A stretch of 64,000 nt of DNA from Actinomycetota bacterium (GTDB lineage Bacteria > Actinomycetota > Actinomycetes > Nanopelagicales > Nanopelagicaceae), in NCBI GenBank assembly GCA_016870365.1, contig VGBW01000001.1, forward strand, positions 62,001-126,000, given 5' to 3'. The position numbers were made by a program, and so were the translations under genes. The notes under the pieces are model-generated. The model had not been told where the DNA came from. It saw only the letters and a list, made by a program, of their open reading frames with translations, and searched no databases. Positions 44,717 through 52,417 of this stretch are shown here, piece by piece. How positions within the stretch are numbered: the first letter of the stretch is position 1; every line of letters begins with the position of its first letter.

Positions 44717-45812
44717 CGCCTTGATCATCTGATTCGGGTTTCATCTGATAGAAGAAGGCGAAGATTCCAGCAAGCAGGGCCAAGCCGCCAGGCCAGGGGC
44801 CAAGCCCCAATAGATCTAAGCCTAGAAATTGCGCTGCAATCAGATAGAGCGGTCCGCCTATTACCCCCAGCAGAGCTGCTCGTTGAATGCTGCTTAGCTG
44901 AGGTAGAGCCTTATTATCTCCAGGATATTTCTCCATGGCATCTATCTCTTCCAACTCATCCAGAAAAGTTGTGGGAGATGATTCATCTAGCGAGAGCCCT
45001 GAAACGATTGATTCGAATTGCCCACCAAGGCTATCTCTATCATCTCTATCAACTTCTCCACTTAACACATCGTTAATAAAGCTCTGGCTCTCCTCCACTA
45101 AGATATCGAGATCATAATCAAGTGCTACATTATGAAATGACTTCTCAAAAATAACTTCCTTTATCTCAACTGACGAAACATTTTCTATGACGTATTCTGA
45201 ATTAGAGGGATCAACTACATGATCATCTATGGAGTAACCCACCATCAATGGCATCTCTATTAGAGATAGATCTCGCTGAACTAGATCCCAGAGTTGTTGT
45301 AGTGAGGCAAATGCCTTAAGGGGGGTTCTGAGATAACTATGACGCGAGGGATTAGGGGCTGCTACATCAGTTCCTCTACCACCAATTGAGCCTATGAAAT
45401 ACTTCAAAAGTGGTATAAACTTGACTCTAAGCCTTGAATCTCTTACCGAGGGATTGATTAGGATCAAGCCCTCAATTTCTGATCCTCTAATGCTTGCCAA
45501 GCGGAGCGATAGAGCACCGCCCATAGAAAATCCGGCAACAAAGACTCTCTTATGTTGCTGCCTTAATTTAGTAAATTCTTTGTCGACATGACCATACCAA
45601 TCTTGCCAGCGAGTCTTATTCATCTCCTGCCAGCTACTTCCATGTCCTGGCAGGCAGGGAGCCGTGACGCTAAATCCCAGATCTGCCAAACCGTGAGCCC
45701 ATGGCCTAATTGACGCTGGAGATCCGTTAAAGCCATGGATCATTAGGATTGCAACTGGGCCGCCTGGAATATGGAAGGCTTGCGAATCAGGAATTACGCT
45801 CACGACACCCAT
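44700..45812 (-). CDS. Alpha/beta-hydrolase (carboxylesterase-like) with C-terminal membrane domain
   Basis: A 370-aa protein. Residues 15-250 form an alpha/beta-hydrolase: oxyanion segment ILMIHGFNGSPASIRPWA, nucleophile Ser96 in GFSMGG, Asp in VGYSIDDHVVD and His in KSFHNVALDYD, a complete triad similar to monoacylglycerol lipase or Est30-type carboxylesterases. An acidic linker (about 255-305) joins a C-terminal segment with two hydrophobic helices (AALLGVIGGPLYLIAAQFLG and LGPWPGGLALLAGIFAFFY). This makes it membrane-attached and longer than the usual 250 aa. A lipid-ester substrate would fit the surrounding lipid genes; the substrate is unknown. The start is not well fixed. Confidence 0.87.
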   Translation of the reverse strand: MGVVSVIPDSQAFHIPGGPVAILMIHGFNGSPASIRPWAHGLADLGFSVTAPCLPGHGSSWQEMNKTRWQDWYGHVDKEFTKLRQQHKRVFVAGFSMGGALSLRLASIRGSEIEGLILINPSVRDSRLRVKFIPLLKYFIGSIGGRGTDVAAPNPSRHSYLRTPLKAFASLQQLWDLVQRDLSLIEMPLMVGYSIDDHVVDPSNSEYVIENVSSVEIKEVIFEKSFHNVALDYDLDILVEESQSFINDVLSGEVDRDDRDSLGGQFESIVSGLSLDESSPTTFLDELEEIDAMEKYPGDNKALPQLSSIQRAALLGVIGGPLYLIAAQFLGLDLLGLGPWPGGLALLAGIFAFFYQMKPESDDQGDGSAL

Positions 45813-45838
45813 AGTGTCATAAGGGGAGCAAAAGGCTC

Positions 45839-45850
45839 TAAATTAGGGCC
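45839..45850 (+). promoter_or_regulatory. Leaderless -10 element of plsC (45851)
   Basis: TAAATT (45839-45844) ends 6 nt before the ATG at 45851. Confidence 0.55.
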
Positions 45851-46612
45851 ATGGTTCTGCGGAGAAGGAGAAGTAAAGTCGAAGTGATGGTTCAGGGCGA
45901 CAAGATCGCCTACGGCCTCCTTAAATCGCTTCTGCTTCCCGTGCTAACCCTGCTCTTTCGCCCCAAAGTTACTGGGCTTAGGTTTGTTCCAGCCACGGGC
46001 CCGGTAATTATCGCCTCGAATCACCTCTCCTTTAGCGATTCAATATTCATGCCTTTAGTGATCCCAAGAAAGGTTACCTTTCTTGCCAAGAGTGAATACT
46101 TCACATCCCCGGGCCTTAAGGGTCTGGTTAAGAAGCTGACCTTTATCGCGCTTGGCCAAGTATCAGTTGATAGAGCAGGTGGCTCTCGAAGTGAGGCAGC
46201 TCTTCTTACTGGCCTCTCAGTTCTGGCAGAAGGTGGATGTCTGGGAATTTATCCTGAAGGAACGAGATCTCCAGATGGCCGCCTTTATCGGGGGAGAACT
46301 GGGATAGCAAGGCTGGCTATGGAGAGCGGGGCTCCAGTTCTACCAGTAGCAATGTTTCACACCGCAGAGATTCAGCCAACTGGAAGGGTGATTCCAAAGA
46401 TTGTGCGAGTAAGGATGGTCTTTGGTGAACCTATGTACTTTCCTACCCCTGATAAGTCTAATGATCCTGAGGAACTAAGAAAGGCCACAGATTCACTAAT
46501 GAAGCGCCTACAAGAACTCTCTGGCCAAGAATATGTTGATATCTACGCCTCGCAAGCTAAAGAGGCCATCGAAGAGCAGAGGCGACGAGAAAAGAAAAAT
46601 AGGGAAGAGTGA
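45851..46612 (+). CDS. 1-acyl-sn-glycerol-3-phosphate acyltransferase (PlsC family)
   Basis: A 253-aa acyltransferase making phosphatidic acid. The HX4D motif is His58 and Asp63 in IIASNHLSFSDS, followed by the glycerol-phosphate binding motif LGIYPEGTRSPDGR and GAPVLPVAMF. Position next to the esterase, SRPBCC and FadD15 genes matches the mycobacterial Rv2182c acyltransferase. It may acylate lysophosphatidic acid. The convergent nuclease gene begins immediately after its stop. Confidence 0.92.
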   Translation: MVLRRRRSKVEVMVQGDKIAYGLLKSLLLPVLTLLFRPKVTGLRFVPATGPVIIASNHLSFSDSIFMPLVIPRKVTFLAKSEYFTSPGLKGLVKKLTFIALGQVSVDRAGGSRSEAALLTGLSVLAEGGCLGIYPEGTRSPDGRLYRGRTGIARLAMESGAPVLPVAMFHTAEIQPTGRVIPKIVRVRMVFGEPMYFPTPDKSNDPEELRKATDSLMKRLQELSGQEYVDIYASQAKEAIEEQRRREKKNREE

Positions 46613-47287
46613 TTACTCCCCTCCAAAAATCTCTCTGCGATCTGTGATGAATTTGCATGTTTCACAAGTTGAATCGGCAGGTGGAACTTCACCGCTAATT
46701 ACTTCTATGAAATCTTGAATGCGCTCAGCTAGTCCTTCAGGATTTCTGGTAATTGGATACCAGGCGCTACTCAAATTGAGGCTAAATCCGCTATCAGGAT
46801 TGCCCTTAGGACTTTCTGGTGACCAAACGAGGAGACCTAGAACTGAAATTTGTCTCGGTGGACCTTGGAGAGGATTTTCTAGGGCAAAGGCATAGGCCTC
46901 AAGCTGAGGTGAATAAAAGTCACTTTTGTCGTTGTTCTTTCCTTGGAATTTGCAATCAATTACGCCATAGGTGCCATCATCAAATTCCATTAGTAAGTCA
47001 TATTTCCCACGGATGGCATAAGGCGATGGATTTGAGTTGTAGGTAATTGGAAGAGATTTAACCCAACCACCAAGATCTTGGACTTTGCCTGATTTGATAT
47101 CAGGATGAAGATCCTTTGATTTGGCGCCTTTGAAATGCTTCTCCTGCATGGCAGAAAGCTCTCCAACTAGCGGAAAGAATGCCGGAGCTTTGACTCCATG
47201 ATTGTAATTAAGCCATAGACATCTATGGCATCCATTCCAAGAAAAGGTTAAATCACTCGGGCTGATAAACTCCCTTGCTCTGCTCAT
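46613..47287 (-). CDS. PD-(D/E)XK nuclease-family protein (RecB/Cas4-like)
   Basis: A 224-aa protein with a PD-(D/E)XK nuclease core: IRGKYDLLMEFDDGTYGVIDCKFQGK gives the G-x-D and D-x-K catalytic pattern, and a Q-x-x-x-Y helix (YSPQLEAYAFALE) follows, as in RecB and Cas4. Cysteines occur near the N-terminus (WNGCHRCLW) and at the C-terminus (STCETCKF), an arrangement like iron-sulfur nucleases. ATG 47287 is chosen because the upstream start at 47425 would run into the LysE gene, and MSRAREFISPSDLTFSW reads as a natural N-terminus. No cas genes are nearby; a DNA-repair or RNA-processing role is possible. Confidence 0.8.
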   Translation of the reverse strand: MSRAREFISPSDLTFSWNGCHRCLWLNYNHGVKAPAFFPLVGELSAMQEKHFKGAKSKDLHPDIKSGKVQDLGGWVKSLPITYNSNPSPYAIRGKYDLLMEFDDGTYGVIDCKFQGKNNDKSDFYSPQLEAYAFALENPLQGPPRQISVLGLLVWSPESPKGNPDSGFSLNLSSAWYPITRNPEGLAERIQDFIEVISGEVPPADSTCETCKFITDRREIFGGE

Positions 47288-47325
47288 GGGCGCGATTCTG
47301 CCCTGTGGCGCTGACATTTCATCGC

Positions 47326-47967
47326 TTAGATCGCTGAAGTTAAGGTAAAAATTCCAAGGGTGATCATTACCAGCCCACCAAAGCGGCGCATCAGAGCTAA
47401 ACGATGTGGCGAGGTGGCCATCCACTGCCTCACCGTCCCGGCAAGTAAGCCCCAGGTGCCATCAGAGAAGAAGGCTAGAACGGCAAAAGTTGCTCCCATG
47501 ATCACAAGTTGCCCTGTGACATTATCTGAGCCCTTATCGACAAATTGCGGCAAGATCGCAGCAAAAAAGACTAAGCCTTTGGGATTTAGAGCTCCCACCC
47601 AGAAACCATCTCCCATGGAGCGAAGATTTGAAGGCTTGATATCTCCTTGATTGACCATATCCTCCGCATGGATTTTGGAGTGCTTAAAGGCATCAATTCC
47701 GAGATAGATCAGATAAGCGCCGCCCAGAAGCTGCACTCCAATAAATGCCAACTCACTTGCCTGCAAGATTGGTCCAAGGCCAAATGCCACAGCTAGTGAG
47801 AGCGTGAAGGCCCCCGACACGTTGCCAGCAACTGTTGCCACAGCAGTTGCTCTTCCCCAAGCGATAGCCCTGGCAATTATGAAGAGCACGCTCGGACCCG
47901 GGGCCACAATAATGATCATCGCAGCAATTAGATATTCAGGATATCGGGCGGGAAAGTCGGCAAGCAT
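47326..47967 (-). CDS. LysE/RhtB-family amino-acid exporter
   Basis: A 213-aa membrane protein with six predicted helices. IIVAPGPSVLFIIARAIAWGRATAVATVAGN is the LysE/RhtB signature, and GALNPKGLVFFAAILPQF the central motif. It exports an amino acid or homoserine-like compound, not identifiable here. I prefer ATG 47967 to TTG 47985, because GATAAT lies 6 nt upstream. The gene ends 38 bp before the nuclease gene on the same strand. Confidence 0.88.
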   Translation of the reverse strand: MLADFPARYPEYLIAAMIIIVAPGPSVLFIIARAIAWGRATAVATVAGNVSGAFTLSLAVAFGLGPILQASELAFIGVQLLGGAYLIYLGIDAFKHSKIHAEDMVNQGDIKPSNLRSMGDGFWVGALNPKGLVFFAAILPQFVDKGSDNVTGQLVIMGATFAVLAFFSDGTWGLLAGTVRQWMATSPHRLALMRRFGGLVMITLGIFTLTSAI

Positions 47968-48014
47968 TAGTAGATTATCCAACACTTTTGTTCAGAACTA
48001 GTGAGCAAGCAAGA

Positions 48015-48048
48015 AAGTGGCGCCTGAATTTCAAGCCAGGCGCCACTT
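48015..48048 (-). terminator. Terminator after the uracil permease
   Basis: A 12-bp perfect stem (AAGTGGCGCCTG, 48015-48026, with CAGGCGCCACTT, 48037-48048) encloses a 10-nt loop. On the minus strand it lies just downstream of the permease stop and continues into TTCTTGCTTG, so it should end that transcript. Confidence 0.78.
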
Positions 48049-48081
48049 CTAGCTACTGTGGGGAGCTAACTAATCGCTTCT

Positions 48082-49347
48082 TTATGCGACGCTGGTTCCC
48101 CGCGATGTTGAGATCGCGTGAAATACGCGATAACCAACGATTGCAACAACGGTTGCATTGATGATTCCATTAAATGTGAAATCACCACTGGTCCATGAGA
48201 TATCTGCGATTCCGATGATGATTGCAGAAGCTACTACCAGTAGGTTTGTTGAGTCAGTGAAGTTCACCCTAGACTCAATCCAGATCTTTGCTCCCAGAAT
48301 TCCGATCATTCCAAAGAGGGCAACTTGTGCGCCACCTAGAACGCCACCAGGAATGGCGCTAAGAACTGCACCAAACTTGGGTGATACTGACAGTAGGATT
48401 GCGCCCAGGGCGGCAATCCAATAAGCCAAAGTCGAATAGACTCGAGTGGCGGCCATTACGCCAATATTTTCGGCATAAGTGGTGGTACCAGATCCGCCGC
48501 CAGCGCCGGCAAGGGTTGTGGCAACGCCATCGGCAAAGAGGGCATTACCCATCTGATCATCCAGATCTTTCCCGGTCATATTGGCAACAGCCTTAACGTG
48601 TCCCACGTTTTCAGCGATAAGAACCAGCACTACTGGGATGAAGAGAATGATGGCGCTGGTCTTGAATTCAGGAGTTGTGAAAGTTGGGGCAGCAATCCAC
48701 TTGGCAGTTGCGATGCCATCGGTTTTGACATCTCCCATGACAAATGCCACTAGATATCCCACAACAACTCCAAGGAAAATTGAAATGCGTCCAATAAAGC
48801 CTCGTGAGAAGGCTGCAAATGAGGCGATGGCAACCAGAGTCAAGGTTCCAAGAACCGGTCCACTAGCCATGCCATTTTTGGCAGCTGGGGCTAAGTTAAG
48901 GCCTATCACCATAACGATGGTTCCCGTGACCACAGGGGGCAACATCCAGTTAATCCAACCCGTGCCAACTGCGCGAGCGATTAGACCAACGATTGCCAGC
49001 AAGACACCAGTTGCAACGACTCCACCAAGGGCAACAGCCATGCTGTCGCTCTTGACCGAGGCTGCGATTGGGGCAAGGAATGCAAAGGATGAACCAAGAT
49101 AACTCGGAACCTTGTTTTGGGTAATAATGAGGAAGAGCATGGTTCCTACGCCAGAGAAGAAAAGAGTGGTCGTAGGTGGCAAGCCTGTGATGATTGGGAC
49201 TAGAAAAGTAGCACCAAACATTGCGGCTATGTGCTGTAAACCAACGCCGATTGTTCGTGGCCAGCTTAGCCGTTCATCAGTAGAAACGACCTCGCCAGGG
49301 GAGATGCTGGTTCCGGTCCCGTGTACCTTCCAAGAGAAGAGACTCAT
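48082..49347 (-). CDS. Uracil/xanthine permease (NCS2 family, UraA-like)
   Basis: A 421-aa nucleobase transporter with about fourteen helices. The NCS2 signatures are VLIAENVGHVKAVANMTGK with the substrate-binding Glu, and GGSGTTTYAENIGVMAATRVYS with the second Glu. Similarity to UraA and PyrP favours uracil, but xanthine is not excluded. The ATG is preceded by GAGGATC, and the transcript seems to begin with a structured leader (49404-49440). It is transcribed alone and has its own terminator. Confidence 0.9.
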   Translation of the reverse strand: MSLFSWKVHGTGTSISPGEVVSTDERLSWPRTIGVGLQHIAAMFGATFLVPIITGLPPTTTLFFSGVGTMLFLIITQNKVPSYLGSSFAFLAPIAASVKSDSMAVALGGVVATGVLLAIVGLIARAVGTGWINWMLPPVVTGTIVMVIGLNLAPAAKNGMASGPVLGTLTLVAIASFAAFSRGFIGRISIFLGVVVGYLVAFVMGDVKTDGIATAKWIAAPTFTTPEFKTSAIILFIPVVLVLIAENVGHVKAVANMTGKDLDDQMGNALFADGVATTLAGAGGGSGTTTYAENIGVMAATRVYSTLAYWIAALGAILLSVSPKFGAVLSAIPGGVLGGAQVALFGMIGILGAKIWIESRVNFTDSTNLLVVASAIIIGIADISWTSGDFTFNGIINATVVAIVGYRVFHAISTSRGTSVA

Positions 49348-49403
49348 TTAAGAGATCCTCATTTCTAGAGCGCCCGGTGTTTTGTAGACAATTTGTATGG
49401 TCT

Positions 49404-49440
49404 GGGCGAACTCTGAGAACAAAGGGTATGCCCTTCGCCC
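49404..49440 (-). promoter_or_regulatory. Structured 5' leader of the uracil permease
   Basis: On the minus strand a stem GGGCGAA/TTCGCCC (49434-49440 with 49404-49410) can form, as can a competing inner hairpin AAGGG-CATA-CCCTT (49422-49435) sharing bases with it. TATAAA (49445-49450) a few nt upstream could be the -10, placing the structure at the very 5' end of a leader of about 93 nt. Two mutually exclusive hairpins suggest regulation, but no known riboswitch class was recognised. Confidence 0.4.
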
Positions 49441-49552
49441 TCTATTTATAAGGGGCGCGCTGAACACTGAGAGTCTTATTACGAAATAACCCCCCCTTTT
49501 TTTCATGAGCCCGAAAGTTGCGGAGCTTGAGCAAATCAGGTTAACTATCCAC

Positions 49553-49573
49553 TCGATATATCGAATCGATATA
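49553..49573 (+). promoter_or_regulatory. Candidate PadR operator
   Basis: A perfect 12-bp palindrome TCGATATATCGA (49553-49564) is followed by ATCGAT and a second copy of TCGATATA (49566-49573), giving direct repeats 13 bp apart. It overlaps the expected padR promoter (a TATAAC-like -10 at 49570-49575), as expected for an autoregulated PadR gene. Confidence 0.6.
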
Positions 49574-49590
49574 ACTAGGGGGTGGGGTAG

Positions 49591-50133
49591 ATGCGATCCA
49601 GGGCTGAATCTCTTGAGTTTGCCCTCCTTGGCCTATTGAAGGAGAGCTCACTTCATGGCTATGAGCTTCGCAAAAGGCTATCGGCCATCTTTGGCCCTTT
49701 TAGGGCTCTCTCTTTTTCAGTTCTTTATCCGCGGCTAAGGCGAATGCTTGAATCCGGATTAATCATTCAATTGGAAGTTCCCAAAGGTGGAAAGTCCAAG
49801 CGGGTTCGAATCGTCTACTCGATTACCCCAAAGGGAATATCTAAGTTTGATGAATTAACTCGGGGAGCAGGCGAGCTCTCCCTAGATGACGATAACTTCG
49901 AAGTTCGCGTTGCATTCTTTGGTCCCACCTCAATTCGTAATCGACTAAGAATTCTTGAGGGGCGACAGCGCCGCCTCAAGGAGAAGGCTGAAATATTGAA
50001 AGTTGATTTAGATAGATCAGCAGTTGGTCTTGATAAGTATCTTCTGGAGTGGCGCCGCCACTCTCTTGAAACTGCCCGGCGAGAGATCGCTTGGCTTGAT
50101 CAAATGATCAGATCTGAGAGGAAAAGCCAGTGA
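49591..50133 (+). CDS. PadR-family transcriptional regulator
   Basis: A 180-aa repressor with the PadR winged helix at the N-terminus ([46 protein letters not shown]-like segment) and a coiled C-terminal dimerisation region ([16 protein letters not shown]). It overlaps ino1 by 4 bp, the arrangement seen in mycobacteria (Rv0047c-Rv0046c), so it probably controls inositol synthesis and itself through the palindromic operator upstream. The effector is unknown. Confidence 0.92.
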   Translation: MRSRAESLEFALLGLLKESSLHGYELRKRLSAIFGPFRALSFSVLYPRLRRMLESGLIIQLEVPKGGKSKRVRIVYSITPKGISKFDELTRGAGELSLDDDNFEVRVAFFGPTSIRNRLRILEGRQRRLKEKAEILKVDLDRSAVGLDKYLLEWRRHSLETARREIAWLDQMIRSERKSQ

Positions 50134-51218
50134 GCACAGATAAAGAGATTCGCCTAGCAATAGTTGGAGTTGGCAATTGCGCCAACTCTCTAGTGCAAGG
50201 GGTGCATTACTATCGTGATGCGGCAAGGGATCAAGAGATTCCTGGCCTGATGAATGTCGTGGTCGGTGGCTATCACATAGGAGATGTGAAGTTTGTGGCT
50301 GCCTTCGATGTTGATAAGAAAAAAGTCGGTCTAGATCTAGCAGATGCCATCTGGGCAAGTGAGAACAACACTATTAAGTTCACTGAGGTTCCAGAATCTG
50401 GAGTCAAGGTTCTAAGAGGAGTGACCCACGATGGCCTTGGTCGCTACTACCGCGAGGCAATAACAGAATCAGAGGCGCCTGCTGTTGACGTAGTAAAGGA
50501 GCTAAGAGATGCCAAGGTTGAAGTTCTAGTTTGTTATTTGCCGGTGGGCTCAGAGGAAGCTACTAGGTTCTATGCCCAATGCGCTCTTGATGCTGGATGC
50601 GGCTTTGTTAACGCCCTTCCTGTCTTTATCGCATCAACTCCTGAGTGGGCTGATAAATTTACTATAGCAGGCCTTCCTATTGTGGGCGATGATATTAAAT
50701 CGCAAGTTGGAGCAACTATTACCCACCGAGTACTGACTAAGCTATTTCAAGACCGCGGAGTTAAAGTTGATAGGACTTATCAACTAAATGTCGGCGGGAA
50801 TATGGACTTCAAAAATATGCTCGAGCGGGATCGCCTAGAGTCAAAGAAAATCTCTAAAACCCAATCGGTTACCTCCCAGCTTCCTTACGATATGGGAGAG
50901 GGTAATGTCCATATCGGTCCTTCTGATTATGTGCAATGGCTGGATGATCGCAAGTGGGCCTTCGTACGTCTCGAGGGTCGCGCATTTGGCGATGTTCCAC
51001 TAACTATCGAATACAAACTAGAGGTCTGGGATTCACCAAACTCAGCTGGGGTAATTATTGATGCTATCCGCTGCGCAAAGGTGGCATTGGATCGAGATAT
51101 TGGTGGTCCACTACTTTCACCATCTAGTTATTTTATGAAATCACCTCCTGAGCAGTACTCAGATGAAGAGGCTTTAGTGAGAACGAAAGCATTTATCGCA
51201 GGAGAGTTAAAGAGCTAA
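50130..51218 (+). CDS. ino1: Inositol-1-phosphate synthase
   Basis: A 362-aa NAD-dependent enzyme converting glucose 6-phosphate to inositol 1-phosphate, the first step towards phosphatidylinositol, PIMs and mycothiol. The Rossmann motif [16 protein letters not shown] is at the N-terminus; [29 protein letters not shown] and KKISKT carry the conserved catalytic lysines and asparagines of actinobacterial Ino1. The GTG start overlaps the padR stop. It ends at a long hairpin terminator. Confidence 0.97.
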   Translation: MSTDKEIRLAIVGVGNCANSLVQGVHYYRDAARDQEIPGLMNVVVGGYHIGDVKFVAAFDVDKKKVGLDLADAIWASENNTIKFTEVPESGVKVLRGVTHDGLGRYYREAITESEAPAVDVVKELRDAKVEVLVCYLPVGSEEATRFYAQCALDAGCGFVNALPVFIASTPEWADKFTIAGLPIVGDDIKSQVGATITHRVLTKLFQDRGVKVDRTYQLNVGGNMDFKNMLERDRLESKKISKTQSVTSQLPYDMGEGNVHIGPSDYVQWLDDRKWAFVRLEGRAFGDVPLTIEYKLEVWDSPNSAGVIIDAIRCAKVALDRDIGGPLLSPSSYFMKSPPEQYSDEEALVRTKAFIAGELKS

Positions 51219-51222
51219 ATTA

Positions 51223-51263
51223 AACAGAGCCCTTGAAGCTATTTAAGCCTCAAGGGCCCTGTT
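51223..51263. terminator. Bidirectional terminator between ino1 and the membrane-protein gene
   Basis: A long stem pairs AACAG (51223-51227) with CTGTT (51259-51263) and GCCCTTGA (51229-51236) with TCAAGGGC (51250-51257), plus an inner GCT/AGC, with two single mismatches. It lies between convergent genes; the minus-strand side runs into a T-rich tail (TTTAATTT). Confidence 0.75.
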
Positions 51264-51286
51264 AGCCCTCACGGAGAGTGGAGGGA

Positions 51287-51883
51287 TTAGATGGTTACAC
51301 CCTCTGATGTGCGACGCAGATTTGCAAAGCCAAGAGCGCTAAGAATCAACATAACAACTCCGGCGGCAAAAGATGCCAAAGATGCATACATCGCAATCTG
51401 TCCTAATTGCCAGAAAGCATAGGCATTACCAAGTAAGCCTTTTAATGTTTCTCCCATAAAGAGCGTCTGACGTTGCCCCATCAGAGTTGCTGCTTTCGTG
51501 GCCAACTCAGTATTAGCAGGATCAGCCTTTGATGCAGCACTTGCTCCTAAAGCAGCTCCGCTAATTTCCGAATAAGTCATTCCACCAGCAATGTTTTTGA
51601 CGTGCGCACCAATGTGGTGCTGGGCATAAGCCATAGCTTGCTTGCCAGTAGTTAGTTGTTGGCCAACGAAAGGCAAAATTGCTTCCTGATCTTCAGGTTT
51701 TAAGGCTTTAAAACTATCGCTATCGCCTTCAGGGAACATTATTTTTTGCGCAGAAAGTTGCTCAGTGACATTCTGGTCGGCAAAGCTATATCCCCAATTC
51801 AGTAGCGCCGCTGTTATAAATAGAAATGCCGCGAGCCCAAGTCCTAACAGACTTACTATTTTATCGATTGTCCTGCGTTTCAT
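51287..51883 (-). CDS. Hypothetical membrane protein with two transmembrane helices
   Basis: A 198-aa protein of no recognised family. A hydrophobic helix at about residues 10-30 (SLLGLGLAAFLFITAALLNW) and another at about 160-185 (ASLASFAAGVVMLILSALGF) enclose a soluble, probably external, segment of about 125 residues, rich in Ala, Gln and Thr. AGGAGAGG precedes the ATG. It is on the same strand as the small LuxR gene, and between them lies a pair of AGTGCTA-type palindromes that may regulate it. Two helices flanking a helical exterior domain suggest an envelope sensor or scaffold, but this is guesswork. Confidence 0.72.
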   Translation of the reverse strand: MKRRTIDKIVSLLGLGLAAFLFITAALLNWGYSFADQNVTEQLSAQKIMFPEGDSDSFKALKPEDQEAILPFVGQQLTTGKQAMAYAQHHIGAHVKNIAGGMTYSEISGAALGASAASKADPANTELATKAATLMGQRQTLFMGETLKGLLGNAYAFWQLGQIAMYASLASFAAGVVMLILSALGFANLRRTSEGVTI

Positions 51884-51999
51884 AACTACCTCTCCTAAAT
51901 CCTTGTAGTTACAGAGATTTCTCTCTGCTTGGAGTTCACTTTTATGAACTCTTAATAGACCTCAAACAGGACTTAAGGAGTTGAAAGTTGAAATTTGGT

Positions 52000-52040
52000 G
52001 AGTGCTAGCACTTTCTAGAATTTAATGAGTGCTATCACTT
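52000..52040 (-). repeat. Two AGTGCTANCACT palindromes, possible operator pair
   Basis: AGTGCTAGCACT (52001-52012, perfect palindrome) and AGTGCTATCACT (52028-52039, one mismatch) lie 27 bp apart in the 180-bp gap between the small LuxR gene and the membrane-protein gene. They sit upstream of the latter, in a position where a dimeric regulator could act. Confidence 0.6.
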
Positions 52041-52063
52041 AGAGATAGATCACAGAAATAGAG

Positions 52064-52381
52064 TTAGTGATTTTCCTTGCTGCAAATCATTTGGCCATCT
52101 GGTCCAACTTCTAAGTGTTTGCAAGGAACATTTAAATCATCAAATGCTTTATCTCCAAAATGAGCTCGATAAGCAAGGGCGATAAGTACTCTGATATTTA
52201 TATCTGGACTAGAGGAAACACCAAGAGCTTTGGCCATTCGAGAAACGGTGTTCTCTACGATTTTCTCAGTATGAGCAGTCTTGGTGGCAATTGCTGAATT
52301 AGATAATCCCTCGCACAAAAGGCCCGCAACTAGATGTTCAACAGGAGTTAGGTCTCTGGTCAAGATTGTCAGGTTCTGCAT
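52064..52381 (-). CDS. Solitary LuxR-type helix-turn-helix protein
   Basis: A 105-aa protein consisting almost only of a LuxR/GerE-like HTH (LTPVEHLVAGLLCEGLSNSAIATKTAHTEKIVENTVSRMAKALGV, about 10-60). It lacks a receiver or ligand domain. The C-terminal tail contains two cysteines (NVPCKHLEV and QMICSKENH) that could be redox- or metal-responsive. CGGAGAG lies 6 nt before the ATG. Nearby palindromes are candidate binding sites. It is divergent from the enoyl-CoA hydratase gene. Confidence 0.82.
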   Translation of the reverse strand: MQNLTILTRDLTPVEHLVAGLLCEGLSNSAIATKTAHTEKIVENTVSRMAKALGVSSSPDINIRVLIALAYRAHFGDKAFDDLNVPCKHLEVGPDGQMICSKENH

Positions 52382-52405
52382 AACGCTCTCCGTTCCAGCG
52401 GGCTA

Positions 52406-52417
52406 TAAGGTGAGCAC
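52406..52417 (+). promoter_or_regulatory. Leaderless -10 element of the enoyl-CoA hydratase gene
   Basis: TAAGGT (52406-52411) ends 6 nt before the ATG at 52418. Confidence 0.55.

Noticed and set aside
49799-49815. GGTTCGAATC inside padR, like a tRNA T-loop
   Set aside because: It lies inside a well-supported coding region, and no cloverleaf can be drawn.
52000-52040. CIRCE (HrcA) heat-shock element
   Set aside because: Half-sites resemble GAGTGCTA, but CIRCE needs TTAGCACTC-N9-GAGTGCTAA; here the arms abut as palindromes or are spaced by 15 nt, and no chaperone gene follows.
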